From contig CP141132.1 of assembly GCA_035236585.1 (NCBI GenBank), forward strand, positions 19,877,945-19,941,944: a stretch of DNA of 64,000 nt, written 5' to 3'. The notes beneath the pieces were generated by a model. That model was not told the origin of the DNA. It ran no database searches and worked only from the letters and a program-made list of their open reading frames with translations. This document shows positions 25,301-33,682 of this stretch, one piece after another; position 1 is the stretch's first letter; each line of letters starts with the position of its first letter. Both the position numbers and the translations under genes were made by a program. Origin of the DNA: Warburgia ugandensis. Its lineage: Eukaryota; Streptophyta; Magnoliopsida; Canellales; Canellaceae.

Positions 25301-28300
25301 CTTAAAGAATGTATTTGCAATAGCATGTTATATGACAAAGCAAAATCGAGGATAGTTTTTCGCATCTCATTTCATTCTCCTATACCATACCATCCATATC
25401 TCCTATCATATCTTTCCTTTTCTTTTCCTACATAGCCATTTAAGTTCGCTCCTATAAATATCCCCCTAGTTTTGGGAATTTCTTGCATGACTCCCTCCAT
25501 ATCTTCCCAAAACTATCTCTTAATTATATCTTCCAACCCTACTTGTGGTGCATATACATTTATAACATTTATGATCTGCCCTCTTAGAACAAGTTTTTTT
25601 ATTATAATTCTATCACTGATTCTTTTAACGTCCACAACTTTATCCTTTAATTCTTTATCCACTATTATTCTTATGTCATTTCTGTTATTATCCTTTCCTA
25701 CGTACCAGAGTTTATACCCATTGATTTCTCTAGTTTTAGCCCCTTTCCTCTTGGTTTCTTGGATAGAAGTGATGTTGACTCTCCTACATTTCATTGTATC
25801 TATTAACTCCACACTCCTACTTGTCAATGTCCCTATATTCCATGTGGCGATTGAATATTAAGCTCTTGAGATATCTTATTTACCAGTGTACTTCTTGACC
25901 TCCATGGTATGAACCCATGCCCACTTTTCACAACACCTGGATTCTGATGCAGCATGTTGCTTCTGAGGGGACGCCCTAGCAACCCTTGCCCATTTTTCAC
26001 CACACCCAAGATCTGATGCAGCGCTTCGCTTATGGGGGATGCCCTAGCTTGAGAGAATGTTAGTTTTCGATTCATGTCATATCAGGATTGCCATACTTAT
26101 AAGAAGCTGCAGATGATTTTCATTTCTTACTTATAATTTACAAATTAATATACAAATGCATATTCATTTGCAAAAAGTTATTAAAGAAAAATGGACGTGT
26201 TTTAAAGCATGGCAGAAGACTAGAAATAATGAAAACTATGAACAATATAAGAATGCTAAAAGGGTTGCTAAGTGAGGCTAAACTTAAAGCATATGATGAG
26301 CTCTATAATAGACTAGGAACAAGAGAAGGTGAGAAAGATGTGTTTAAACTTGCAAAAGTAAGAGAACAGAAAGGTAAGGACTTTAGATCATGTTAGGTGC
26401 ATTAGAAGCAATGATCAAAAGGTGTTAGTTAAAGATGATGAGATCAAACAATGGTGGGAAACATACTTTCAAAAATTGTTAAATGATAATGGCTCTGAGA
26501 ATATAGGGATTGAAAATACTATAAATCTAAATAACATTGGATATTATAGATATGAACGTAGGATTAGACTGCTTGAAGTGAAAGAGGCCTTGAAAAGGAT
26601 GAAATCAGGAAAGGCCATGGGGTCCAATGGTATACTAATAGAGGTTTGGAAGCATATGGGAGATATTGGGTAGTTTGGTTGACCAAGTTGTTTAACAAGA
26701 TTATAAAATTAAAGAAAATACCTGATGAGTGGAAGAAAAGCTCTATTGTACCAATTTATAAGAATAAAGGAGACATACAGAGCTGCACTAATTATCGAGG
26801 GATCAAACTTATGAGCTACACTATGAAACTTTTTGAAAGAGTGATTGAGAAGAGGCTATGACATGAAACAAGTGTATCAGAGAATCAGTTTGGTTTCATG
26901 CCTCGGAGGTCTACCATGGAAGCTATTTTCTTACTAAGACAATTAGTAGAGAAATATAGAGAGAGGAGGAAAGACCTCCACATGGTCTTTATCGACTTAG
27001 AGAAAGCTTATGATAGTCTCTAAAGAGTTAATATGGAGGGTCTTAGGTGATAAAGGGGTTTTGCAAGGGTATATAGACATAATTAAAGATATGTATGAGG
27101 GAACGGTAACAAATGTTAAAACCACTAGTGGCGAGACTGGTGATTTTCCTGTCATTGTAGGATTGCACCAAAGATCGGCATTGAGCCCATACCTTTTCAC
27201 ATTGGTTATGGATGAGTTAACAAAGCATCTGCACAAGGAGATTCCCTAGTGCATGCTATTTGCAGATGATATAGTCTTACTTGATGAGACAAGGGAAGGT
27301 GAGAGAAGCATTAGAATATAAAAGATTTAAAATTAGCCAAACTAAGACAAAATATATGGAATGCAATTTTAGCAAGGAGAGTAGGAGTGGAACACAAGTC
27401 AAGATTGATAACCAAGAAGTTGCTGTAAAAGACCACTTTTGATACTTAGGATCAATGATTCAGGAGAGTGGAGAGATTGAGAGGGAGGTTACACAGAGAA
27501 TCCAAGTGGGTTGGAACAAATGGAGATGTGCATCTAGAGTTTTGTGTGATTGGCGGGTGCCACTCAAACTAAAAGGACAATTCTATAGGATGGCCATAAG
27601 ACTCGCCATGCGCTATGGATCAGAGTGCTAGGTAGTTAAGGAACATCATGCTCATAGGATGAGCGTCACAAAAATGAGGATGTTGAGATAGATGAGTGGT
27701 AATACAAAAGAGAGGATAGAATTAGGAATGAAAATATTAGAGAAAATTTAGGGGTAGCACCAATAGGTAACAAGATGAGGGAGATTAGACTTAGATGGTT
27801 TGAACATGTTCAAAGGAGACGAAAAAAGGCATCGGTTAGAAGAAGTGAGGCAATACAAGTAGAAGGTTCTACAAGGGCAAGGGGAAGGCCCGAAAGAACG
27901 TGGATAGAAGTGGTGAGGAAAGATTTAAAAACTTTGGGACTAAATGAAGCCATGGTACTTAATAGAGAGGAATGGAGGAATAAGATTCATGTGGCCGACC
28001 CCTAATTGGGATAAGGTCTTGATGATGATGATGATATTCATTTGCAAGTAGAAAAGAAATAACAAAATCATCTTCAACTTCTTCCTTGCCTGCTGGCACA
28101 TGACGTAAGACCCTCCTCCTTTTTCATCCAAGCTTGGGACCAGCATTGGCGGAGTTAGGCAGTAATTTTTGGATCTGTTTTATATTTACACAACTCTTTG
28201 ACTGCACAAGTTTGCCTCCATAGGGTTAAAATTTTATGCAATTAGAGTTACTTCCTCAGTTGCACATTGATACACTTATAGAGAGGCCTTCTACAAGCTT

Positions 28301-30048
28301 CACGCTGTGGATACCTTTTACAGAAAAACAACAGTCATCCCAGGTTCCACTGCTTTACTTATTTATTTTGAGAGGACTACCTCAAATTATCAAGACTTGT
28401 ATTATCCTGAAAGAAGGAATGCATGTTTTTTCCCTCAACTCTAGGAGAGAAATAGAGGCTTTCTTTTATGCATGTCATCGTTTTCGGGGTGCACATCAAC
28501 CCATGCAATGCAGATACCATCATTGATGAAGTCAATGATTGATAATACTTCTACATATATAATGCACCAGATGTGAATGCTTTACTCTTATCTCTTATTT
28601 TCTCTGGCATCATGCTGAGTAATGAGTGCAAATAACACTAAATTATGGTCACTGTGTAAAAATGTATGCATTTTCCCAATCCCAGGTCTTGGCTCGTGAT
28701 AGGCTGTTGGGCTCCTATAAGGTACTATACATTCCTCCATTATTTACTTAAGTATGAAACAATGTGTTATTGTAGAATAAAAATTATTTTGCAATGCTAA
28801 TTTATGCAAGTGAGATGTAGATAACTATAATTATTCTCTGCTTTTCCTGAAAGAAAAATGATAATTATCAGATGGTACCTAGTTTTCAAGTGATTTAACA
28901 AGTAGCAATATTTAACTTGAATGAACTAACAGACAAGGCAGTTCTTTTTCACCGAATTTGATTATAAACAAACATCTAACTGCAACCAAAATGATACATA
29001 ATATAAACAATTAAAACAAATAATATAAGTCAGTTCCTTTCTAGTTGAAAAGTGCCTTTTATATTCTATGAAGCCACCTTTTCACTCTTGCTCTTATTTC
29101 TTTTTGGTTCTTAAATATGAACTTCTTGTGTGGGTAACAGGAACAGATCAAAGAGGAATATAGCTTTCTTTTGAATATGAACTTCTTGTTTGGGCAGCGA
29201 CAGAGATATCCAAAATTTATTTCAAAAAATTCTAATTTTGACTACTTTCTAAACTTTCAAAGGTTTTATTTTTGTTTTAATTTTTAACTACTTTCTTTGA
29301 AACTAATATTAACCTTTATCGAGAATGATTGACAAAAGATAGAGCAAATGACCTCAATATAACAAGTCTTTCTGTTTGAGCGTACAAGTTTTCACCAATA
29401 ATCCACAATTTAATTTTTTCTTTATTTGCAACCAAAACTGCCGATGCTGGGTCAAGTAGCCAAATTAGGATGACAGTAGAATAGTCAGCTACATATTCAG
29501 CTCGAGCTTACTTTAAGTGATTCTAAATTTTCCATGTTTTAGAACCATAGAAAGAAAGATGATATCTATGACTTTTAGCTTGCTACTAGGATGAGGATCA
29601 TATTCTCTGAAATTTGTTTGCACCTAGGTAAAGCCCGTCATCAAGTTGCTGAAGCAAACACTTGTTGGAACAGGAGTACTGCTAGTTACAGCTGTATCAT
29701 TATTCATCTTCCTTACCCCAGTGGAGGATTTCTTACAGAATGCTTTTTCAACAAATAATTCAGATATTACAACCTCAAAAATGAAGCCCAACATAAGGTA
29801 TAATCATTTTACTATGCTGCTAATCCACTGACAATCATATAGTCCAATTGACTATATGTTTTTTACTTTCTTATGAAAACTGTAGAAAGGAGGACCTGCT
29901 AAGATTGCCAGTGGAGGTGATAGATGATGATGACCTAGCAGCAGCTGCTGCTGAGGCTGCTGATGGGAGACCGGTCTACTGCAGGGATCGTTTCTATCGT
30001 GCATTAGCAGGTGGCCAGTACTGCATGTGGGATGACCTAGTTAAGTAA
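10159..30048 (+). CDS. Ycf36/DUF1230 family protein, probably chloroplast membrane (7 exons, 307 aa)
   Basis: Joining 10159-10386, 15561-15713, 16510-16587, 23226-23321, 28686-28721, 29628-29797 and 29886-30048 gives 924 coding bases, open throughout, with GT-AG at every junction. An in-frame stop 27 bases upstream and no earlier ATG support the start. Residues 1-70 are rich in Arg/Ser and poor in acidic residues, as in a transit peptide. The DUF1230 domain starts at [11 protein letters not shown] (about 76). Likely membrane helices are at 103-123, 132-152 and 208-227. The family signature [17 protein letters not shown] and LARDRLLG lies at 169-194. The acidic, Ala-rich C-terminus ends at WDDLVK. 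The family is shared by cyanobacteria, algal plastid genomes (ycf36) and plants; one plant member, CGLD27, is linked to photosynthesis and iron or light stress. The biochemical role is unknown. The introns are swollen by transposons. Confidence 0.93.
11080..14015 (-). mobile_element. RTE-clade LINE copy A (decayed) in intron 1
   Basis: The minus strand matches the other RTE copies from the 5' UTR (about 13900-14015, with CGCCCTAGTTTGAGA at 13888) through the endonuclease, reverse transcriptase and the C-terminal [14 protein letters not shown] block (near 11110-11165; compare [14 protein letters not shown] in copy C). Stops and frameshifts are everywhere and the GATGAT tail is missing. It is nested inside the MULE-like element. 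I found no target-site duplication. Confidence 0.75.
14047..14220 (+). CDS. Unassigned 57-codon open frame, possible captured exon in MULE-like element
   Basis: An ATG-started frame in the internal region of the MULE-like element, just outside the RTE. It begins [11 protein letters not shown] and includes a hydrophobic stretch [15 protein letters not shown]. The composition is protein-like rather than low complexity, and MULEs often capture host exons, but I do not recognise it. It could be chance. Confidence 0.2.
   Translation: MANSTQIDAYKLILRAMTRVAVAVAFLFPYMAITASELISLSLQIWPAGEGRVFLSF
14453..15560. other. Rest of intron 1 of the Ycf36/DUF1230 gene
   Basis: No repeat family or coding exon is recognised. 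It ends with the acceptor TTTCTGATAG at 15551-15560. Confidence 0.6.
15561..15713 (+). CDS. Ycf36/DUF1230 gene exon 2
   Basis: 51 codons (residues 77-127), phase 0 at both ends, acceptor GATAG and donor GTACGT. It encodes the start of the DUF1230 domain and the first predicted membrane helix ([16 protein letters not shown]). Confidence 0.93.
15714..16509. other. Intron 2 of the Ycf36/DUF1230 gene
   Basis: A 796-base intron with no recognised repeat. Short open frames on both strands have no family resemblance; the plus-strand frame at 16261-16677 is the run-in to exon 3. Confidence 0.7.
16510..16587 (+). CDS. Ycf36/DUF1230 gene exon 3
   Basis: 26 codons (residues 128-153), phase 0, acceptor ATGCAG and donor GTAGCT. 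It encodes the second predicted membrane helix ([18 protein letters not shown]). Confidence 0.92.
16718..17146 (-). pseudogene. Integrase C-terminus and chromodomain (Reina-like)
   Basis: A 142-residue open stretch with [18 protein letters not shown] and [13 protein letters not shown], the GPY/F module of chromoviral integrases, followed by [16 protein letters not shown], which resembles the W-K and TWE positions of a chromodomain. Chromodomains of this group are thought to steer insertion to methylated chromatin. This is the best-preserved piece of the element. Confidence 0.85.
17599..18333 (-). pseudogene. RNase H end and integrase core remnant (Reina-like)
   Basis: 17890-18333 ends with CYTC (zinc-binding cysteines of the integrase HHCC finger) after a block resembling the end of RNase H. 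17599-17874 carries [16 protein letters not shown] and [17 protein letters not shown], the integrase core with its first catalytic Asp, and [12 protein letters not shown] near the second. The SDRD motif reads SDRN, so a catalytic Asp is lost. The frame then breaks. Confidence 0.8.
18470..19450 (-). pseudogene. Reverse transcriptase/RNase H remnant (Reina-like)
   Basis: 19222-19449 encodes [19 protein letters not shown] and [15 protein letters not shown] blocks of gypsy elements. The frame shifts at an A-run near 19228 into a piece with FFYDILVNS, where the catalytic YDD box reads YDI. Then follow [22 protein letters not shown] and [18 protein letters not shown] (RNase H). RNase H is disturbed by a tandem duplication at 18535-18858. 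Confidence 0.85.
18535..18858 (-). repeat. Tandem duplication of 162 bases in the RNase H core
   Basis: Two adjacent copies (18535-18696 and 18697-18858) differ at only a handful of positions. The unit is 54 codons, so the duplication is in frame with pol. It spans the first RNase H catalytic block ([13 protein letters not shown]) and the following [10 protein letters not shown]. Confidence 0.92.
19643..20233 (-). pseudogene. Aspartic protease region remnant (Reina-like)
   Basis: Pieces [17 protein letters not shown] and [11 protein letters not shown] match the segment after the catalytic D-S-G-A of gypsy proteases. The D-S-G-A triplet is not readable in the same frame, which suggests a frameshift just before it. 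The downstream linker towards RT ([14 protein letters not shown]) is present. Confidence 0.7.
20640..21085 (-). pseudogene. gag fragment (Reina-like)
   Basis: The piece at 20830-21012 has [19 protein letters not shown] and [19 protein letters not shown], typical of the gypsy gag capsid. In the same frame it extends up to about 21085 as GEALH followed by a stop where the family has Trp (TGG to TGA), then [13 protein letters not shown]. The N-terminal part is missing. Confidence 0.75.
21280..21375 (+). repeat. Au-like SINE, 3' half, intron 3
   Basis: Carries CCCTTGTAGTCCGCCCC, GAACCCTGCATATGCAGG and GCTTCATGCACTGGGCTGCC followed by a T-run, the 3' half of plant Au SINEs. The tRNA-like head is absent. 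It matches the copies at 32870 and 34651. Confidence 0.8.
21767..22856. mobile_element. hAT-like non-autonomous DNA transposon in intron 3
   Basis: The element is bounded by a perfect 8-base duplication TATAGAAA (21759-21766 and 22857-22864). It has terminal inverted repeats starting CTATGTAGTTAAAGG and ending CCTTTAACTACATAG, followed inward by GC-rich GGCGC/GCGCC-rich arms of about 100 bases. An 8-base duplication is the hallmark of the hAT superfamily. At 1090 bases with no transposase it is non-autonomous. The interior is AT-rich and contains three tandem units. Confidence 0.85.
21900..22390. repeat. Three tandem units of about 160 bases inside the hAT-like element
   Basis: Three successive units start near 21905, 22068 and 22228, each with a GCATGAAAA-like start, an ACATGAAGAYRCAAGCATG block, AGCTATATRTG and AAGAATAGGTATTAAC (third unit diverged). 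Tandem subterminal repeats may once have been transposase-binding arrays. Confidence 0.8.
23226..23321 (+). CDS. Ycf36/DUF1230 gene exon 4
   Basis: 32 codons (residues 154-185), phase 0, acceptor TACTAG and donor GTAAGC. It encodes the most conserved part of the family, [13 protein letters not shown] and [17 protein letters not shown]. Confidence 0.95.
26160..26173. repeat. Target-site duplication (left) of RTE copy C
   Basis: ATATTCATTTGCAA, repeated exactly at 28034-28047. Both copies lie in the 5' UTR of copy B. Confidence 0.9.
26174..28033 (+). mobile_element. RTE-clade LINE copy C (5'-truncated) inserted in copy B
   Basis: Plus-strand RTE fragment of 1.86 kb starting in the segment between endonuclease and RT and ending in the tail TTGATGATGATGATG. 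Coding pieces: 26422-26673 ([18 protein letters not shown]), 26646-26861 ([16 protein letters not shown]), the RT catalytic box [12 protein letters not shown] near 27250-27290, and the C-terminus 27775-28005 ([39 protein letters not shown]). Flanked by an exact 14-base duplication. 5' truncation is typical of target-primed reverse transcription. Frameshifts and stops are present. Confidence 0.93.
28034..28047. repeat. Target-site duplication (right) of RTE copy C
   Basis: ATATTCATTTGCAA, identical to 26160-26173, immediately after the GATGAT tail. Confidence 0.9.
28157..28685. other. Rest of intron 4 of the Ycf36/DUF1230 gene
   Basis: No recognised repeat or exon. The acceptor ATCCCAG ends at 28685. 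Confidence 0.6.
28686..28721 (+). CDS. Ycf36/DUF1230 gene exon 5 (12 codons)
   Basis: A 36-base micro-exon encoding [12 protein letters not shown] (residues 186-197), phase 0, acceptor CCCAG and donor GTACTA. It completes the conserved [12 protein letters not shown] motif, which makes the short exon convincing. Confidence 0.92.
28722..29627. other. Intron 5 of the Ycf36/DUF1230 gene
   Basis: 906 bases, AT-rich, no recognised repeat. Ends in acceptor CACCTAG. Confidence 0.65.
29628..29797 (+). CDS. Ycf36/DUF1230 gene exon 6
   Basis: 170 bases (residues 198-253 plus two bases of codon 254), acceptor CCTAG and donor GTATAA. It encodes the third predicted membrane helix ([19 protein letters not shown]) and part of the polar C-terminal region. 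Confidence 0.92.
29886..30048 (+). CDS. Ycf36/DUF1230 gene exon 7 (terminal)
   Basis: 163 bases including the TAA stop. Acceptor CTGTAG; the split Arg codon AG|A restores the frame. Encodes [16 protein letters not shown], an Ala-rich run and [19 protein letters not shown] before the final LVK. Confidence 0.93.
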
Positions 30049-31238
30049 CGCTCAAGCTAGTAAGGCACAATTGTCTCCCAGAATAGAAAGGTTGCATAGT
30101 GTGTAATTGGGACTCAACAGACAGTCAATATAGCTGTTTGCAAATATAGGTTCCAACTTCTATGGCATGCTCCAAGTAATAGGAACATGGGTTGTTGCTT
30201 ACTTCAGAAATAGAACAGACAACATCACCCAATAGTTCTGGAATCAGAAGCAATAAAAAAGGCAACAACGAAATGTAAAAAAATCAGAATATAATAGAAA
30301 AGAGAGATTATTATGAAGAAATGGACATTTCTAATTTACACTGCTCTACATGCATGAAAGGCACCTTTGAACCTTCGAAGCTTTTCACAACATGAAAGAC
30401 AACAACATCTTAGATAAGCAACAACATGATATGAAAGACCAAAATACCAGTTGACTCTTGCCAGAAAAATTCTCAACTCAGGACAACAATCCATCTTTTG
30501 TTCCTTGGCATAAATACGTGCAGTGTATTCCAAAAGCTTTCCCTCTTTGATAAACAAGATTGAGTTGGAGCTCCACAGGTTAACTTCTTTGCTGGAAATG
30601 ACACTTGTGAGAACCCTTCTCAAGAATAATGGGAGCAGATGGAACACCAAGATTATCTCACATGCATCAATTATGGAGTTTAAAGTTCTATGAACATGAA
30701 ACCAGATGTAACTTCAGGTGTATTGACTGTTGGTGACTTGTCAAAGTTGCCATATAGATAACCTTGAAGAGAAAATTTCTTCATCTGCTAAGAGTCATCA
30801 CCATGTAGTATAGATGTGTATCATACACTCACAAGATGGAAGCTGAAATTCCAGACATCTATGTTTGCATTTTCAGTAGACTATGTGAATGCTGCTGTAT
30901 CTTCCTTTTATCATTCCTAAGTCCTCTGTCAAAATAAATGGATTGATAAGAACCACCAATCTTTATGCAGCCTAGACGCATCGGCTCCTTAGTTTCCCTA
31001 GAAAGAGGCTTAGGATTATCTCTACCGAACAATCACTTCTGCATGATAACCACCAGATTCAACCCATTTGGCCATATTCTCAACTGTCTGCATCTACTAC
31101 AAATCTGACTATCTCACAGAGGCTAGCTCTTTTTGAATGATTGCAATCTTCTGTTCCATCTTCATTGTATCACTTAAATTACAAATTAGAAGCTATATGT
31201 TTTTTCCCCTGAATATCCAAACATCTTTCTCCTTCCAT
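30049..31238. other. Intergenic region between the convergent host genes
   Basis: Holds the 3' UTRs of both genes. An AATAAA at 30252-30257, about 200 bases after the Ycf36/DUF1230 stop, is a possible polyadenylation signal. A 104-codon minus-strand open frame (30336-30650) has no recognised domain and is more likely chance or 3' UTR of the J-protein gene. No repeat is recognised. Confidence 0.5.
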
Positions 31239-31383
31239 TTAAACAAGTTTCTTGCACCAGTGGAGAATACTAAACAATTTTGGCTCAACAATATCCTTAA
31301 CTGTCCGTTTCCTTCTTTTCACATCCTCAAGATCTAAAGTTCTATATGCAAGAGCCAGTACATACATGGCTGGATGGAGTCTC
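31239..31383 (-). CDS. J-protein gene exon 5 (terminal)
   Basis: 145 bases ending in TAA at 31239. Acceptor GTGCAG; the first base completes the Lys codon begun in exon 4. Encodes RLHPAMYVLALAYRTLDL to HWCKKLV. Confidence 0.9.
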
Positions 31384-33630
31384 CTGCACAAAATCCAGAG
31401 AAGAAGTCAACTCAAGCACAGACATATCAGTGTAGATTCAAGAGATGCTGTCAAATTTTTCTAAGAGATTTCAAGAAATATTTCTTGATTATAATACGTT
31501 GCTAGAGCAATCACAGACATCTCATAGGTATCTGCAGCAAATTAACTTCTCAAGCAACACATTATATCTAGAATGTGTGTGCGCCTGCTCGCAAGAGAAC
31601 ATGTTCTGCATGCATTGAGTAATAATTTAAATGTACTTCTCATGCAACACATTGTATCTTGAATGTGCACATGCCTGCTCACAAGCAAACATGTGCACGA
31701 GTATACAATGATTATCTATCACATAAAAAGTTTACTTCATCAAATAGGCAGTTGAAAATATAAAATAACCACAGGTAAACTAGCTTGGAGTTGATGTTGG
31801 ACTACCATGTCAGAAAAATCTTTGCTCTGGTCTGCATGATCAAAATCCAAACCCCTTGGCATCATGGTGCAATATTACATTACCTCTCTAACCAATTTGA
31901 ACCAACAAATCATGAGAATTTATATATCTACAAGAGATGAAAGCACAATGGAGTACATAATTTATATGCTCTGGGTCCACTCAATTAGAAGTCTCCTTTT
32001 GATACACTAATGAGTACAAGACTTCATATTTGCTAAATCTCTGGTTTATCAAGAAATCCACGCAAATTTAAAAGAAAGCAAAAGACAACAGGACCTGAAG
32101 AGCCACTGATCATCTTTCAATTGCCACATTAACCAGCTCACTTACTTGTCTCGATGATCTGCATTGAAGCCATCCCATTCCCTTTGAGATGGCATGGTCT
32201 TTCCTTTCTTGTCTCGCCCAAATGTTTCGATATACCAACCACCAATATCATGCATCCCACAGCGTGGTTCAAAGAGCCAAAATCTAAATATTTTATAGAT
32301 GAAAAATGCAGGCATAAGATATAGGAAAAACATTAAATTTCCAAAGAGAGAAACCAGAAAGTGTAAAAATAAAATATTCTTTAAGGAATTGAGCTAAATT
32401 TATGTGGAGCGTTCGAGAAGAAAACAGAGCTGAACTAATGTGGTATGACTTTCACAAACTCAAAAATATGCACAAACACAATCACAGTCCAATACTAATC
32501 TAATATACACATAATCATTGTGATCCAGATCAATCTTCTTGTAGTAACAATTGTAATCAGATAACTAATGCAAGTAAGCCAAAAGATATAGTTGTGCAGA
32601 ATTTGCCAAAACAGAGTATCATATCATAAAATTTCAGCATGTCTTGATCAATTCAATTGTAAACTTGGACAGCATGTAGGATTCACTGGACACTCAAAAG
32701 AAAGAAGCAGCAATGGAAATTCAATAACATTTATGGCGGCTCACTTTTATCATGTTATAATGTTTCATGGAATTTCTGGGTTACAGTTATCTCTATAGAT
32801 CATCCCAAGTAATTGATCACAGATACGAACATGTTTGACAATTTCATATCTTCCATGAATTTATATGATAGATGTTACTATAGACCCTTGTGGTCAGCTC
32901 CTTCCTGGACCCTGCATAGGCAGGAGCTTCATGCACTGTGGCTGCCTTTTTATGTTACTTGAACTTTTTTCCAGTTGGGGGAAAAAGGAAACCAGAGCGT
33001 GATTTTCTGAATGTTGCCATCATGATACTACCCAAGCAAATAACTGCAGAGTTTTAATGGGTTTGGTTGTAACAGTGTCGGTATTGTGGACCCCAATACA
33101 GTACTATCAGAAAAGAAAAGCTAAATTGTTTAGTTTTGATCATATATAACTTCTACAAATTAGCATTCAAGTTTCAAACAACTGTTGTGGGGGATCAATT
33201 AAATAGATATGAAGTGCTAAAGCCAGAAGGATAATTACAACAATTAGTGGGTATTTCAAATGAATTAGGAAACCACTCATAACCATAGTTGCTAGTGTGG
33301 TAAGCAGAAAGCGAGAAGTGGGAAGCGAGTGATTTTATTAAGTTGGAAGCATAAAGCATGGAAAAGTAAATTTTCCAAAAAAAACCTTTACACACATTTC
33401 CTATTTGAAAGCTAAATTTGACATCCATATTTCCATATTCCATATCTGGTAAGTAGAAACTCTAAAAGTTATAAGATGCTTTCCAAACTTAAATTGAACT
33501 GAAACAGAGCTTTTTCACTGTTTTTCCTTGATTGGTTGGAAGTAATGTGATTTGCCAGAATTTTTATTGAAACTCAGTTGTTTGCCTCAGAGAAATCATA
33601 AGATTGTAGGCAATGGGGTTTAGATTTGCG

Positions 33631-33682
<52 letters not shown>

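Larger units (their letters stand above)
23475..28156 (-). mobile_element. RTE-clade LINE copy B in intron 4, interrupted by copy C
   Basis: Minus-strand RTE: the 5' end is at about 28156, the 5' UTR is split by copy C (26174-28033), then come the endonuclease (25513-25827: [20 protein letters not shown] and [14 protein letters not shown]), the RT (24014-24571: [16 protein letters not shown] and [15 protein letters not shown]) and a block at 23535-23768 ([19 protein letters not shown]). The last 450 or so bases, including the tail, are missing, so the 3' end was deleted after insertion. Several stops and frameshifts are present. Confidence 0.88.

Noticed and set aside
25472..25861. 129-codon plus-strand hydrophobic frame
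   Set aside because: It is antisense to the endonuclease of RTE copy B; the same shadow appears opposite copies D and E.
30336..30650. 104-codon minus-strand open frame with a Cys-rich end
   Set aside because: It lies downstream of the J-protein stop, has no splice-site support and no recognisable domain. It is noted under the intergenic region rather than called as a gene.
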